DNA from: Sphingomonas sp. 32-66-10
Lineage (GTDB): Bacteria > Pseudomonadota > Alphaproteobacteria > Sphingomonadales > Sphingomonadaceae
Direction: 5' to 3'
NCBI GenBank assembly: GCA_002280565.1
Contig: NCEF01000012.1
Location: 1 to 41,585, forward strand
Length of the DNA: 41,585 bases
In this document: positions 1 through 10,172 of the stretch, in pieces
How the letters are laid out: every line of letters starts with the position of its first letter
How positions within the stretch are numbered: position 1 is the first letter of the stretch
Program-made: the position numbers and the translations under genes
The notes under the pieces: generated by a model
Database searches by the model: none
What the model was told of the DNA's origin: nothing
What the model saw: the letters and a program-made list of their open reading frames with translations, nothing else

Positions 1-1698
<1,698 letters not shown>

Positions 1699-1709
1699 AT
1701 TCCCAAAAT

Positions 1710-1824
1710 CCTCCCCCGCAAGGGGGAGGTGGCGACGGAGGGGGGAGGACGGTTGAGTCCTCTCGGCCGTCGTGCTTCCTCCCCCTCCGTCAGCTGCGCT
1801 GACACCTCCCCATGGCGGGGGAGG
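1710..1824. repeat. Intergenic palindromic repeat element
   Basis: Two G/C hairpins lie between the convergent ends of ftsH and the J-domain gene. The first is CCTCCCCC-gcaa-GGGGGAGG (1710-1729), a perfect 8-bp stem. The second pairs CCTCCCC near 1805-1811 with GGGGGAGG near 1817-1824. Between them is CCCTCCGTCAGCTGCGCTGACACC, which holds a further palindrome around CAGCTGCGCTG. From memory, such elements are common between genes in sphingomonads. The hairpins could end transcription from both sides, but no T-run follows either stem. Confidence 0.6.
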
Positions 1825-1833
1825 ATAGTGCCT

Positions 1834-4107
1834 CTACTTCTTCTCCGCCTCGGCCCTGGCCCGGGAGGTCAGTGCAGTCCGCATCGTCCGGGCGATATCG
1901 ATATCCGGCAGCGCCACCAGCGCCTCCAGCATCACAATGCGCGCGTCGCATTTGGCCGCCGCATCCTTGCCCTCCAGCGCGTCCGCGAGCTTGTTCGCCG
2001 CCGCGTCGTTGCCATTGGTCGCCGTCCGTAACAGCTCCATCAGCGGCACCTCGCGCCCCTTGCTCAGGTCACGCAAGACCAGCAGCGGTGCGCCCGCCAC
2101 CTTCAACGCATGCGCATAGTGCCGCCGGCGAAAGTCGCGGCTAAGCGACCCTGCGCTGACGTCGCGGTCCCCCGCACAGGCGCGCACATCGGCCTTGCGC
2201 AGCTCACGTGCCCGCGCGAGGCGGATGTCCATTTCTGCGGCGATCAGCGCCGATCCAACCAGCGGCAGACGCGTCTGATAAGCCTTGTTGACCAGCGCAT
2301 CGATCGCGCGATAGCCCTCGTCAGCGTTCCGCGTTCCTGCCGCCATTTCCTTACGGATCGCGGCGACCGCATCATAGACTTGGGGGTTCCCCGTCTTGAG
2401 CGCGCGAAAGCCCGGCTCGGACGCTTCCAGCGCCTTCATCGGATCGGCCGGCACCACCGAAATCGGCGGCGGTAGCGGGCCGCCCTTTTGCCGCTCCGGC
2501 ACCGACAGAATCGCCGCGATAATGACGATCGCCCAGAGCAGCATGTTCGCCAGTGCCGCGACGCCGCTACCCCGCCCGTCGGGATCGCCCGCGCGCAACC
2601 CGCTCATCAGCACCAGCGACGTCCCGGCCGCCGCGCCCCAGGCGATCAGCGGCGTGCCGGGCAGCATGTTGCTGCGCACGATCGCCCCGACAATCAGCGC
2701 AGTCATGATGCCGAGCGCAATCAGCACAGGTCGCGGCGCGATCACCCGTGCGATCGCGTCCCGTGCCGACAATCCGACGATGCCAGCGGACAGGCCGAAG
2801 ACGACGGTCAGCGCCTGCTCGCCCACGGTCATCGCGAAAAATGCGGGGCCGATAAAGGCGCCAGCAATGGCCAGCATCACCATCCGCTGCCAGGCTAGCC
2901 CGCCGATCTCCTCCGCACTGTCGAGCACGAAGATCGCGATCGCCAGGATCAGGAATGCAGCCGCCAATCCGCCCGCAATCCACGGTGTCGCCGGCGCAGC
3001 GATAGCGGCGGCGGTCAGCACCAACCACAGGCCGAGCCGCCAGCCGGCACCGCGCGACCGCACCGTCCCCTCCCGCGCCGCGCGCCATCGCATCGGCGTG
3101 ACGAACCGCCAATGCGCCAGCGACAGCACGACGCCGCCCGCCACCGAACCCACCGCGCCCCACAGCCGCACTGCCGGACTCGCGCCCAGCACCGCAAACA
3201 GCGTCGCCACCACCCCGCCGAGCAGCAACAACGCCATTTCGACCGACCCGAAGCGCGGCGCATCGAGATGCGCGTGCCACCATTCCGCCGCCTTGGGGTG
3301 AAAGCTGTGCGATATGCCTGGCACGTCGTAATCGGCAAGCTCGAACAGCTGACGCACCTGGCCCGCAGTTCCGGGCCGCAGCGCGCGTATCCGCCGCAGC
3401 CAGCCCGGAGACTTTCCGTCGATCAGTGCGCGCCACCCACGCTCCAGCGCATGGCCGCGCCCGAACGACGCGATCAACCGCCATTCGTCCAGCCGCGCCC
3501 GCAGTGCCCAAATGGCGGGTGGGTGGTTGCCCTCCCCCTCCCAGCCGAACGCCGCCATCGCCTCACGCAGGATCGCGTCGCTGCGCGGAATCGTGTCGGC
3601 GATCAGCGCAGCCAGCCGGTATTCGGCATAAGCGCGCCGGTCGAGTTCGATCAGCGCGGGCGCGGCCATCACCGCATCGAACGCAGCACGAACGCCGTCG
3701 CGGTCCTTGAACCACGGCCCGCGCAGTCCCGACTCCAGCTCGGCAAAGCGCCGCTCGAACTCCGCAGCATCCGCCGCCCGCTCGACCTCCAGCGGGTCAG
3801 GCTCCGGGGGCGGCAGCGGTTCGGCCTCGGGCAGCGCGGCGTGGTCCGGCGCGAGCGGTTCCCCGACCGGGACCAGCGTCAGCCCAGCGCGCTCGCCCGC
3901 CGCCTCCTCTTGCTCCGCGTCGTCCCAATCGTCGAAATGCTGGTAATCGACCCAGCGCAGCGCCTCTTCATAGGCGGCGCGCAATTCCATGAAGCCGGCG
4001 GCGTCATCCTCGGGGTTGGTGACCTTGAGCTTGGCGGCATAGGCGCGGCGGATCGTCGCGCGGTCGCTGCCGCGCGGGACGCCCAGTACGCGCCACCATT
4101 GCCTCAC
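1834..4107 (-). CDS. J-domain membrane protein, DjlC-like partner of HscC
   Basis: The 757-residue protein begins with a J-domain-like fold (about residues 3-52: WWRVLGVPRGSD.., RRAYAAKLK, ELRAAYEEAL). The HPD loop that normally triggers Hsp70 ATPase is replaced by Asn31-Pro32-Glu33. A hydrophilic helical part (to about 290) follows, then about eight hydrophobic segments between roughly 290 and 520, then a soluble C-terminal region of about 220 residues. The start ATG overlaps the hscC stop as ATGA, so the two are probably translationally coupled. In E. coli, HscC works with the membrane J-proteins DjlB and DjlC, and djlC is next to hscC; I infer the same partnership. The J-domain and the membrane segments are read directly from the sequence; the substrate is unknown. 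Confidence 0.8.
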   Translation of the reverse strand: MRQWWRVLGVPRGSDRATIRRAYAAKLKVTNPEDDAAGFMELRAAYEEALRWVDYQHFDDWDDAEQEEAAGERAGLTLVPVGEPLAPDHAALPEAEPLPPPEPDPLEVERAADAAEFERRFAELESGLRGPWFKDRDGVRAAFDAVMAAPALIELDRRAYAEYRLAALIADTIPRSDAILREAMAAFGWEGEGNHPPAIWALRARLDEWRLIASFGRGHALERGWRALIDGKSPGWLRRIRALRPGTAGQVRQLFELADYDVPGISHSFHPKAAEWWHAHLDAPRFGSVEMALLLLGGVVATLFAVLGASPAVRLWGAVGSVAGGVVLSLAHWRFVTPMRWRAAREGTVRSRGAGWRLGLWLVLTAAAIAAPATPWIAGGLAAAFLILAIAIFVLDSAEEIGGLAWQRMVMLAIAGAFIGPAFFAMTVGEQALTVVFGLSAGIVGLSARDAIARVIAPRPVLIALGIMTALIVGAIVRSNMLPGTPLIAWGAAAGTSLVLMSGLRAGDPDGRGSGVAALANMLLWAIVIIAAILSVPERQKGGPLPPPISVVPADPMKALEASEPGFRALKTGNPQVYDAVAAIRKEMAAGTRNADEGYRAIDALVNKAYQTRLPLVGSALIAAEMDIRLARARELRKADVRACAGDRDVSAGSLSRDFRRRHYAHALKVAGAPLLVLRDLSKGREVPLMELLRTATNGNDAAANKLADALEGKDAAAKCDARIVMLEALVALPDIDIARTMRTALTSRARAEAEKK

Positions 4108-5804
4108 AGAAAGGTCTCGCCCTCAAGCTGGTCGAGCGCGGTGTGGAGCTCCTTGCGTGCGGTTTCGATCACGCGCGGGTCCTGCGTCTCCAGCGCCGCC
4201 ATGAAGCGCGACAGCACTTCATCGACCCAGTAACGCTGCTCGCCCAGGAAATTCTCGAAGCATTTCTCGCCGCGCGCGATTGCCGCCTTGTTTTCAGCCT
4301 CGTCGCGCGGATGGACCTTCAACCCCGCCAAGGCGGCGCGCGCCTTTTCCAGCGCTGCCGGATCGGAGACATTGCCGTCATTGATCGTCAGGCTGACCCG
4401 CTGGCCCGTTTCGGGCACCAGAATATCGACCTCCAGCAACCCCGATACGTCATAGGAAAAGCGCACATCGATCGCCTGCCCCGCCGGCGCGCGCGGCACC
4501 TGAACCTTGGTGTTGCCGATCTCGACATTGTCGCGCACCAGCCGCGCCTCGCCCTGATAGATGCCGAATTCGACCACGGTCTGGTTGTTGTGCATCGTGC
4601 TGAAGCGATGCTCGCGGCTCGCCGGGATGACGGTGCCGCGTTCGATGATTGGGGCGAACAGCCCGTCCTCGAACCCGCCGCCGGGCAACCGCCGGGCGAC
4701 GCCGACCCCCAGCGAATAGGGGCAGACATCGGTGACGACGACTTCCTTCAGCGCCGAATCGCGCGACTTCAGCCCCGCCTGCACCGCCGCGCCCAGCGCC
4801 ACCGCCTCGTCCGGATTGACCGTCGCATTGGGGAAGCGGCCGAACATCCGCGTCACCGCGCTGCGCACCACCGGCATCCGCGTCGCGCCACCGATCAGGA
4901 TGATCTCGCTCAGCTCCGCGCTCTTGATCCCCGAATCGCGCATCGAGCGCAGCACCGGTTCGCGCAGCCGGTCGATCAACGGCTTGGCCGCCTCCTCAAA
5001 CATCGCGGTTGTGATCGTGTGCCGGTATTCGGCATCGTTCCACACGATCCGCATCTCCGCCTCGCCCGCGCTGCTCAGCGTGCGGCGCGCGCGTTCGGCG
5101 GTCTCGCGCAATTTCTGGTGCAGCCCATCGTCGCCGCGCCCGGCATTGCCGAAGGCGGTCGCATGCGCGTCGCGCATCAGGGCGACCAGCAGCTCGTTGA
5201 AATCCTCCCCGCCCAGATGATTGTCGCCGGTCGAGGCGCGGACTTCGATGATCCCTTCGAAAATCTCGACGATCGACACGTCGAACGTGCCGCCGCCCAA
5301 GTCGAACACCAGGAAGCGCGATTCATCGGCGAGCTGGTGGATGCCATAAGCAAGCGCGGCGGCAGTCGGCTCGTTCACCAGTCGCTCGACCTTCAGCCCC
5401 GCCAGCTCGCCCGCGCGATGCGTCGCCTTGCGCTGCTTGTCGTTGAAATAGGCGGGGACAGTGATCACCGCCTCGGTCACTTCCTGCTTGAGGAACGCCT
5501 CGGCATCGGCCTTAAGGCTGCGCAGGATCAGCGCGGACAATTCCTCCGGCGCAAAGCTGCGCTTGCCGAGCTTGGTCGTGCGCTGCGTACCCATGTAGCG
5601 CTTGAACGCAGTGATGGTGACATCGGGGTGGCTCGCCATCCGCTCGCGCGCGGCAAGGCCCGTGATGACGTCGCCATTTTCATCGATGCTGACCGCCGAG
5701 GGGGTGAGGAAATGGCCGAGCCGGTTGGGAATCAGCTCCGCCGCCCCGTCGCGAAACACCGCCGCGGCACTGTTCGTGGTGCCGAGGTCGATACCGATAA
5801 TCAT
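4104..5804 (-). CDS. hscC: Hsp70-family chaperone HscC
   Basis: The 566-residue protein is a short Hsp70, close in length to E. coli HscC (about 556) and well below DnaK (about 640). The nucleotide-binding domain starts at once with IGIDLGTTNSA and continues with the phosphate motif FDLGGGTFDVSI and IGGATRMP. A beta-type substrate-binding domain (about 380-490) follows, then a short helical lid; the tail has no DnaK-type EEVD-like end. HscC is a specialised cytosolic Hsp70 with fast ATPase turnover and DjlB/DjlC as co-chaperones. The downstream J-domain gene overlaps by four bases. No GrpE is encoded nearby. The start ATG is preceded on the minus strand by a purine-rich GGGGGAACC. Symbol based on length, N-terminus and neighbour. 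Confidence 0.88.
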   Translation of the reverse strand: MIIGIDLGTTNSAAAVFRDGAAELIPNRLGHFLTPSAVSIDENGDVITGLAARERMASHPDVTITAFKRYMGTQRTTKLGKRSFAPEELSALILRSLKADAEAFLKQEVTEAVITVPAYFNDKQRKATHRAGELAGLKVERLVNEPTAAALAYGIHQLADESRFLVFDLGGGTFDVSIVEIFEGIIEVRASTGDNHLGGEDFNELLVALMRDAHATAFGNAGRGDDGLHQKLRETAERARRTLSSAGEAEMRIVWNDAEYRHTITTAMFEEAAKPLIDRLREPVLRSMRDSGIKSAELSEIILIGGATRMPVVRSAVTRMFGRFPNATVNPDEAVALGAAVQAGLKSRDSALKEVVVTDVCPYSLGVGVARRLPGGGFEDGLFAPIIERGTVIPASREHRFSTMHNNQTVVEFGIYQGEARLVRDNVEIGNTKVQVPRAPAGQAIDVRFSYDVSGLLEVDILVPETGQRVSLTINDGNVSDPAALEKARAALAGLKVHPRDEAENKAAIARGEKCFENFLGEQRYWVDEVLSRFMAALETQDPRVIETARKELHTALDQLEGETFL

Positions 5805-5928
5805 GTAACTGGTTCCCCCGTCGAATCGCGGTGACTCTAACGGGCGATGCGCAGCTGTGAAGCGGACGAATTCATATGGCGTTCAAGCGGCTTGTCGTGT
5901 TGTGTTGCGGGACCGAGGGAGGATTTGA

Positions 5929-6303
5929 ATGCGGGCGATTCTGGCAGTGATGGCGGGTGCGGCGTTGGTGCTTCCGGTAAGCGCGCAGGCGATGAGCGTC
6001 GCCGAGTTTCTGGCCAAGGCGAATGCGCTCAAGGCCAAGGGCTTCCTCGCAATGGGCTCGCCCGACATCAAATTGCTGCGGACCGAGGTCGAGCGCGCGT
6101 CGGACGCCTATCGCGCCGATCTGGCCAGCGCCAAGGCCGCCGGCCGCGCCCCGCACAGCTGCCCGCCGCCCAAGGGCAAGGCCAAGATCGGCAGCAACGA
6201 GTTGATTGCAGAGTTCCAGTCCATCCCCGCCGCACAGCGCGGGATGAGCGTCAAATCGGCCTTTTACGCGATGATGAAGAAGCGCTTTCCCTGCAAGGGC
6301 TGA
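5929..6303 (+). CDS. Small secreted protein with two Cys, possibly Rap1a/Tai-like
   Basis: The 124-residue protein has a clear signal peptide (residues 1-21, ending SAQA before Met22). The mature part is mostly helical and Lys/Ala-rich, with two cysteines (in HSCPPP and at the end, FPCKG) that could form one disulfide in the periplasm. The C-terminal pattern, a Cys-Pro loop, a helix, IPAAQRGMS, then a helix ending in FPC, resembles the Rap1a/Tai family, which includes type VI secretion immunity proteins. That resemblance is by eye only and no secretion genes are near. An upstream GAGGGAGG (5917-5924 region) supports the start. Its stop lies three bases from that of the convergent DUF3667 gene. 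Confidence 0.7.
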   Translation: MRAILAVMAGAALVLPVSAQAMSVAEFLAKANALKAKGFLAMGSPDIKLLRTEVERASDAYRADLASAKAAGRAPHSCPPPKGKAKIGSNELIAEFQSIPAAQRGMSVKSAFYAMMKKRFPCKG

Positions 6304-6306
6304 ACT

Positions 6307-7371
6307 TCAGCCGAGCAGGCCAAGCCCCAGCAGCAGCAGCCCGAACAGCGTGACGATGATGCTGATGAAGATCAGCAGGGCGAAGGTGCGCAACAGCGCC
6401 TTCCACCCACGCAGACGGTAGGCCCCTTTCATCTGGAAAAAGATGTGCACGGGCGGTGCGAACACTGCGATCGTCGCAATCGCATCGTCCGGCACTCCCA
6501 GCGCTGCGCCGATCATCAGTGCAATGAACAACAGCGACATGAAGGCGAGCGAATAGGTGACGAAGACCGCATGGTCATAGCCGCGATATTGCCGCCGCCA
6601 TGCAAACAGCATCCACACGAACGGGATCGACAACGGAATCAACGCCCAGCTGAATTTATAGCTGTTGGTCTGAAGCTTGTAGAGCGCGAGACCGGGGTTC
6701 CGCTCCATCTTCTCGATGCCCTTGTCGAGCCGCTTCCACCCGGTCTTGATGCCGGAGGGCAGACCGGTGCGCCCGCTCAGCGTGGTCGGGATGCGGTTCA
6801 GCTCAGCCAGATCGGTCGACAGTTTTGCGATCTTGGCATCGAGCTTCGCGGCCCGCTCGCTCCCCGGCTTGGCGCTGGTCCGCGCTTCGCGCGCATCGGC
6901 CAGCGCCTCCTGCGTATTGTTGCGCGCAAACTGCAGGCCTTGCTCGAACTGCGCCGTGCTGCCGACCTCGGCCGGTGGCGACACACCCATGATCTGCAGC
7001 ACCGCGAACATGGTGAAGACCGAGAACAGGAACATCGCCATCGGCGACACGAAATGCGCGCGCTCGCCGAAAATGTAGCGGCGGGTCAGCTCACCGGGGC
7101 GAAAGGTGAGCAGCGGCAGCGTGTTCCACAACTTGCCTTCGAAATGCACGACGCCGTGCAGGATTTCGTGCCAGATCGCACCGATCGTGCGGTGAACATG
7201 CCCGACCTGCCCGCAGCGATGGCAATGCGGGCCGAGCAATTCCGTCCCGCAATTCAGGCAGATGCCGCCATGCCCATCGCCATCATGCGCGTCGGATCGC
7301 TCGACCGCGCGGGCCAGCAGCGTCCCCGTGACCAGATCCCCGGCTGCGTCGAATTCCCCCATGAAGCTCAT
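6307..7371 (-). CDS. DUF3667 zinc-ribbon membrane protein
   Basis: The 354-residue protein has an N-terminal zinc ribbon (Cys38-x2-Cys41 and Cys50-x2-Cys53 in CLNCG..CHRCG). The stretch IWHEILHGVVHFEGK.. then TLPLLTFRPGELTRRYI follows, which is the hallmark of DUF3667. After a first membrane segment (about 125-150) comes a charged coiled-coil-like region (about 160-220), then four more hydrophobic segments to the C-terminus. The family is widespread and of unknown function. The gene is divergent from proA, with about 60 bases between start codons. I see the ribbon and membrane segments directly; no role can be given. Confidence 0.85.
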   Translation of the reverse strand: MSFMGEFDAAGDLVTGTLLARAVERSDAHDGDGHGGICLNCGTELLGPHCHRCGQVGHVHRTIGAIWHEILHGVVHFEGKLWNTLPLLTFRPGELTRRYIFGERAHFVSPMAMFLFSVFTMFAVLQIMGVSPPAEVGSTAQFEQGLQFARNNTQEALADAREARTSAKPGSERAAKLDAKIAKLSTDLAELNRIPTTLSGRTGLPSGIKTGWKRLDKGIEKMERNPGLALYKLQTNSYKFSWALIPLSIPFVWMLFAWRRQYRGYDHAVFVTYSLAFMSLLFIALMIGAALGVPDDAIATIAVFAPPVHIFFQMKGAYRLRGWKALLRTFALLIFISIIVTLFGLLLLGLGLLG

Positions 7372-7434
7372 CTATCAGCTTGGCAAAGCGCGTGCGATAG
7401 GGACTTTGCAGTTGCAGCATGATAGCAAATCCAG

Positions 7435-8691
7435 ATGGACCAGGATGCGCAAACTCTGATCGCTGACATGGGCGCCCGTGCCCGCACTGCTGCTACGCTG
7501 TTGGCGGCGCTGCCGACCGCTGCCAAGGCCGCCGGACTCCGCGCCGCCGCCGCCGCGATCCGTGCCGATGCCGATGCGATCCTCGCCGCCAACGCACGCG
7601 ATATCGAAGCGGGTACGGTAAACGGCCTGTCGGGCGCCTTGCTCGACCGGCTCCGGCTCGATCCGGCGCGGCTCGAGGGCGCGGCAGCGGGCGTCGAAGC
7701 GGTGGCAGGGCTGGCCGATCCGGTCGGCGCGGTGATCGATTCCAGCGAACGCCCCAACGGCTTGCAGCTCAGCCGCGTGCGCGTGCCGATCGGGGTGATC
7801 GGCATCATCTATGAAAGCCGCCCCAACGTCACCGCCGACGCGGCGGCGTTGTGCGTGATGAGCGGCAATGCCACGATCCTGCGCGGCGGGTCCGAAGCTG
7901 CACACAGCAATCGCGCGATCCATGCTGCCTTCGCGCGCGGCCTGGCCGACGCTGGCTTGCCCGCCGACGCGGTTCAGCTGGTGCCAACCACCGATCGCGC
8001 CGCAGTGGGCGCGATGCTCAAGGCCGATGGCGCGATCGACCTGATCGTCCCGCGCGGCGGCAAGAGCCTGGTCGCGCGCGTGCAGGAAGAGGCGCGGGTG
8101 CCCGTGCTCGCCCATCTCGACGGCATCTGCCACACTTATGTCGACCGCGCCGCCGACCCCGCGATGGCAGTCAAACTCGCGGTCAACGCCAAGATGCGCC
8201 GCACCGGCATCTGCGGCGCGACCGAAACCTTGCTGATCGACCGCGCCTTCGCCGATCCCGCCCCGATCCTGTCCGCGCTTGCCGACACCGGCTGCGAGCT
8301 GCGCGGCGATGCCGACATCCGCGCAATCGAGCCACGCGCGGTCGCAGCGAATGCAGAGGATTGGGACACCGAATATCTCGATTCGATCCTGTCGGTCGCG
8401 CTGGTCGATGGGGTCGAGGGCGCGATGGCGCATATCGCGCGCCATTCCAGCCGCCACACCGACGCGATCGTAACTGAAGACGCCGCCACGGCCGAGCGTT
8501 TCCTCAATGGCGTCGACAGCGCGATCGTGATGTGGAACGCCTCGACCCAGTTCGCCGATGGCGGCGAGTTCGGGCTGGGCGCGGAAATCGGCATCGCCAC
8601 CGGCCGCCTGCACGCCCGCGGTCCAGTCGCGCTGGAGGGGCTGACAACCTATAAATGGATGGTGCGCGGGAGCGGCCAGGCGCGTCCTTGA
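7435..8691 (+). CDS. proA: Glutamate-5-semialdehyde dehydrogenase (gamma-glutamyl phosphate reductase)
   Basis: ProA reduces gamma-glutamyl phosphate to glutamate-5-semialdehyde with NADPH, the second step of proline synthesis, in the cytosol. The 418 residues match the family length. Diagnostic stretches are [25 protein letters not shown], the catalytic-Cys segment [11 protein letters not shown] and [17 protein letters not shown] near the C-terminus. proB is not in the window. The stop TGA overlaps the proposed TTG start of nadD as TTGA. This proA-nadD-rsfS-rlmH order is common in alphaproteobacteria. Confidence 0.97.
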   Translation: MDQDAQTLIADMGARARTAATLLAALPTAAKAAGLRAAAAAIRADADAILAANARDIEAGTVNGLSGALLDRLRLDPARLEGAAAGVEAVAGLADPVGAVIDSSERPNGLQLSRVRVPIGVIGIIYESRPNVTADAAALCVMSGNATILRGGSEAAHSNRAIHAAFARGLADAGLPADAVQLVPTTDRAAVGAMLKADGAIDLIVPRGGKSLVARVQEEARVPVLAHLDGICHTYVDRAADPAMAVKLAVNAKMRRTGICGATETLLIDRAFADPAPILSALADTGCELRGDADIRAIEPRAVAANAEDWDTEYLDSILSVALVDGVEGAMAHIARHSSRHTDAIVTEDAATAERFLNGVDSAIVMWNASTQFADGGEFGLGAEIGIATGRLHARGPVALEGLTTYKWMVRGSGQARP

Positions 8692-9308
8692 AACGCATCG
8701 GTCTCCTCGGCGGGTCGTTCAATCCCGCGCATCGCGGCCATCGCGCGATCTCGCTCCATGCCCTGCGCGCGCTGGACCTGGACGAGGTGTGGTGGATGGT
8801 GTCGCCCGGCAATCCGCTCAAGGAAAAGGCGGGCATGGCCCCCTTTTCAGCGCGGATGGCGTCGGCGCGGGCAATGGCGCGGCATGCGCCGATCCGCCCG
8901 AGCGCGGTCGAAAAGCGGCTCAAGACCCGTTACACGGTCGATACGCTCACCAAATTGCCCCGGCTGTACCCCCGTCATCAATTCATCTGGTTGATGGGGG
9001 CGGACAATCTGGCGCAGTTCGACCAATGGCGCGGCTGGCGGCACATTGCGCGACAGGTTCCGATTGCGGTGATCGCGCGTCCGGGCTATGATCGCGATGC
9101 TCATGCGAGCCCCGCAATGAGCTGGCTGCGGCGTTTCGTGCGGCCCGCACGCCAGGCGAAGAACTGGACGAAGTGGAGTTTGCCGGCCCTGGTGCTGTTG
9201 CGCTTCCGCCCCGACAAGACTTCGGCGACCCGCCTCCGCGCCGCCGACCCCGGCTGGCACCGGCGTTTTACCCGTGCCCGCACGCCGCCCCGTCCCGACC
9301 CGATCTAG
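8688..9308 (+). CDS. nadD: Nicotinate-nucleotide adenylyltransferase
   Basis: NadD joins nicotinate mononucleotide and ATP to give deamido-NAD, a step of NAD synthesis in the cytosol. The nucleotidyltransferase motif [14 protein letters not shown] starts a few residues from the N-terminus, and the second ATP motif appears as SATRLRA near the C-terminus. I chose the TTG at 8688 because it overlaps the proA stop as TTGA and puts the motif three residues in, as is normal for this family. An ATG at 8655 in the same frame would add 11 residues inside proA. The basic C-terminal tail ([14 protein letters not shown]) may be dispensable. Function certain, start likely but not proven. Confidence 0.9.
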   Translation: MKRIGLLGGSFNPAHRGHRAISLHALRALDLDEVWWMVSPGNPLKEKAGMAPFSARMASARAMARHAPIRPSAVEKRLKTRYTVDTLTKLPRLYPRHQFIWLMGADNLAQFDQWRGWRHIARQVPIAVIARPGYDRDAHASPAMSWLRRFVRPARQAKNWTKWSLPALVLLRFRPDKTSATRLRAADPGWHRRFTRARTPPRPDPI

Positions 9309-9327
9309 CCCCGATGCACACGAACCC

Positions 9328-9332
9328 AGGAG
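9328..9332 (+). promoter_or_regulatory. Ribosome binding site AGGAG that decides the rsfS TTG start
   Basis: AGGAG lies five bases before a TTG at 9338 in the rsfS frame. The in-frame ATG at 9314 has no comparable site before it, so TTG is the better start. Confidence 0.6.
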
Positions 9333-9337
9333 TCCTC

Positions 9338-9739
9338 TTGCCCGCTTCCCCTCACCTCGATGCCGCCCCCGTGGCGCGTGCCACCGTCGCTCCGGATGCC
9401 GAGGCGCTGCATCGACTGGTCCTGACCTCGCTCGACGACGATCAGGCGGTCGAAACCGTCTCGATCCCGCTCGCCGGGAAAAGCAGCATCGCCGACTATA
9501 TGGTCGTGGCGAGCGGCCGCTCGACGCGTCAGGTCGCATCGATGGCGCAGAAGCTGGCCGAGAAGATCAAGGCCGAGCGTGGCCAGAGCCCGCGCGTGGA
9601 GGGGCTGCCGACCGCCGACTGGGTCCTGATCGATGCGGGCGACGTGATCGTCCATCTGTTCCGCCCTGAAGTCCGCACCTTCTACAATCTCGAACGCATG
9701 TGGGCATTTGGCGACAGCGCGCCGGCCGGCAACGCGTGA
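9338..9739 (+). CDS. rsfS: Ribosome silencing factor RsfS
   Basis: RsfS (RsfA/Iojap family) binds ribosomal protein uL14 and blocks subunit joining when nutrients run low. The core (about residues 20-120) carries LDDDQAVETVSIPLAGKSSIADYMVVASG, the WVLIDAGDVIVHLF segment and the YNLERMW ending typical of the family. The TTG start at 9338 has AGGAG five bases upstream and gives 133 residues; ATG at 9314 would add eight. The frame stays open back to 9173, but that part overlaps nadD and is not RsfS-like. It sits between nadD and rlmH, the usual order. Confidence 0.92.
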   Translation: MPASPHLDAAPVARATVAPDAEALHRLVLTSLDDDQAVETVSIPLAGKSSIADYMVVASGRSTRQVASMAQKLAEKIKAERGQSPRVEGLPTADWVLIDAGDVIVHLFRPEVRTFYNLERMWAFGDSAPAGNA

Positions 9740-9749
9740 TCCTTCCGCT

Positions 9750-10172
9750 ATGCTGCTGCACATCGTCGCCCGCGGGCGGATCGGCCGCAGCCCCGAGGCC
9801 GAGCTGGTCGACCGCTATCTGAAGCGCGTGACGCTGCCCACGCGCATCACCGAACTGCCCGATACCGGCGGCAAGATCCCCGCGGTCGAACCCGGCACGC
9901 GCATCGTGATGCTTGACGAGAAGGGCGAGAACCTGCCCTCACGCGTCTTTGCCGAACGCATTCAGGCATGGCGCGAAGATGGGGTGCGCGAGGCGCGCTT
10001 CCTGATCGGTGCCGCCGATGGCTTCGACGATGAAGCGCGCGCGCAGGCCGATCTGCTGATCTCCTATGGCCGCGCCACCTGGCCGCATATGCTGGCGCGC
10101 GCAATGCTCGCCGAACAGCTCTGGCGCGCGACCAGCATCCTCGCCAACCATCCCTATCATCGCGAGGGATGA
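9750..10172 (+). CDS. rlmH: 23S rRNA pseudouridine-1915 N3-methyltransferase RlmH
   Basis: RlmH is a small SPOUT-class methyltransferase that uses S-adenosylmethionine to methylate pseudouridine 1915 in helix 69 of 23S rRNA on the 70S ribosome. The 140 residues begin MLLHIVARGRI and end with the knot motif LARAMLAEQLWRA and the terminal PYHREG. The ATG at 9750 lies ten bases after the rsfS stop; an upstream in-frame ATG at 9708 would lie inside rsfS and add 14 residues unlike the family. The stop overlaps the envC start as ATGA. The enzyme is slightly shorter than E. coli RlmH (155). Confidence 0.95.
   Translation: MLLHIVARGRIGRSPEAELVDRYLKRVTLPTRITELPDTGGKIPAVEPGTRIVMLDEKGENLPSRVFAERIQAWREDGVREARFLIGAADGFDDEARAQADLLISYGRATWPHMLARAMLAEQLWRATSILANHPYHREG

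Noticed and set aside
4143-5834. Long plus-strand open frame opposite hscC
   Set aside because: Antisense to hscC, Arg/Asp/His-rich without motifs.
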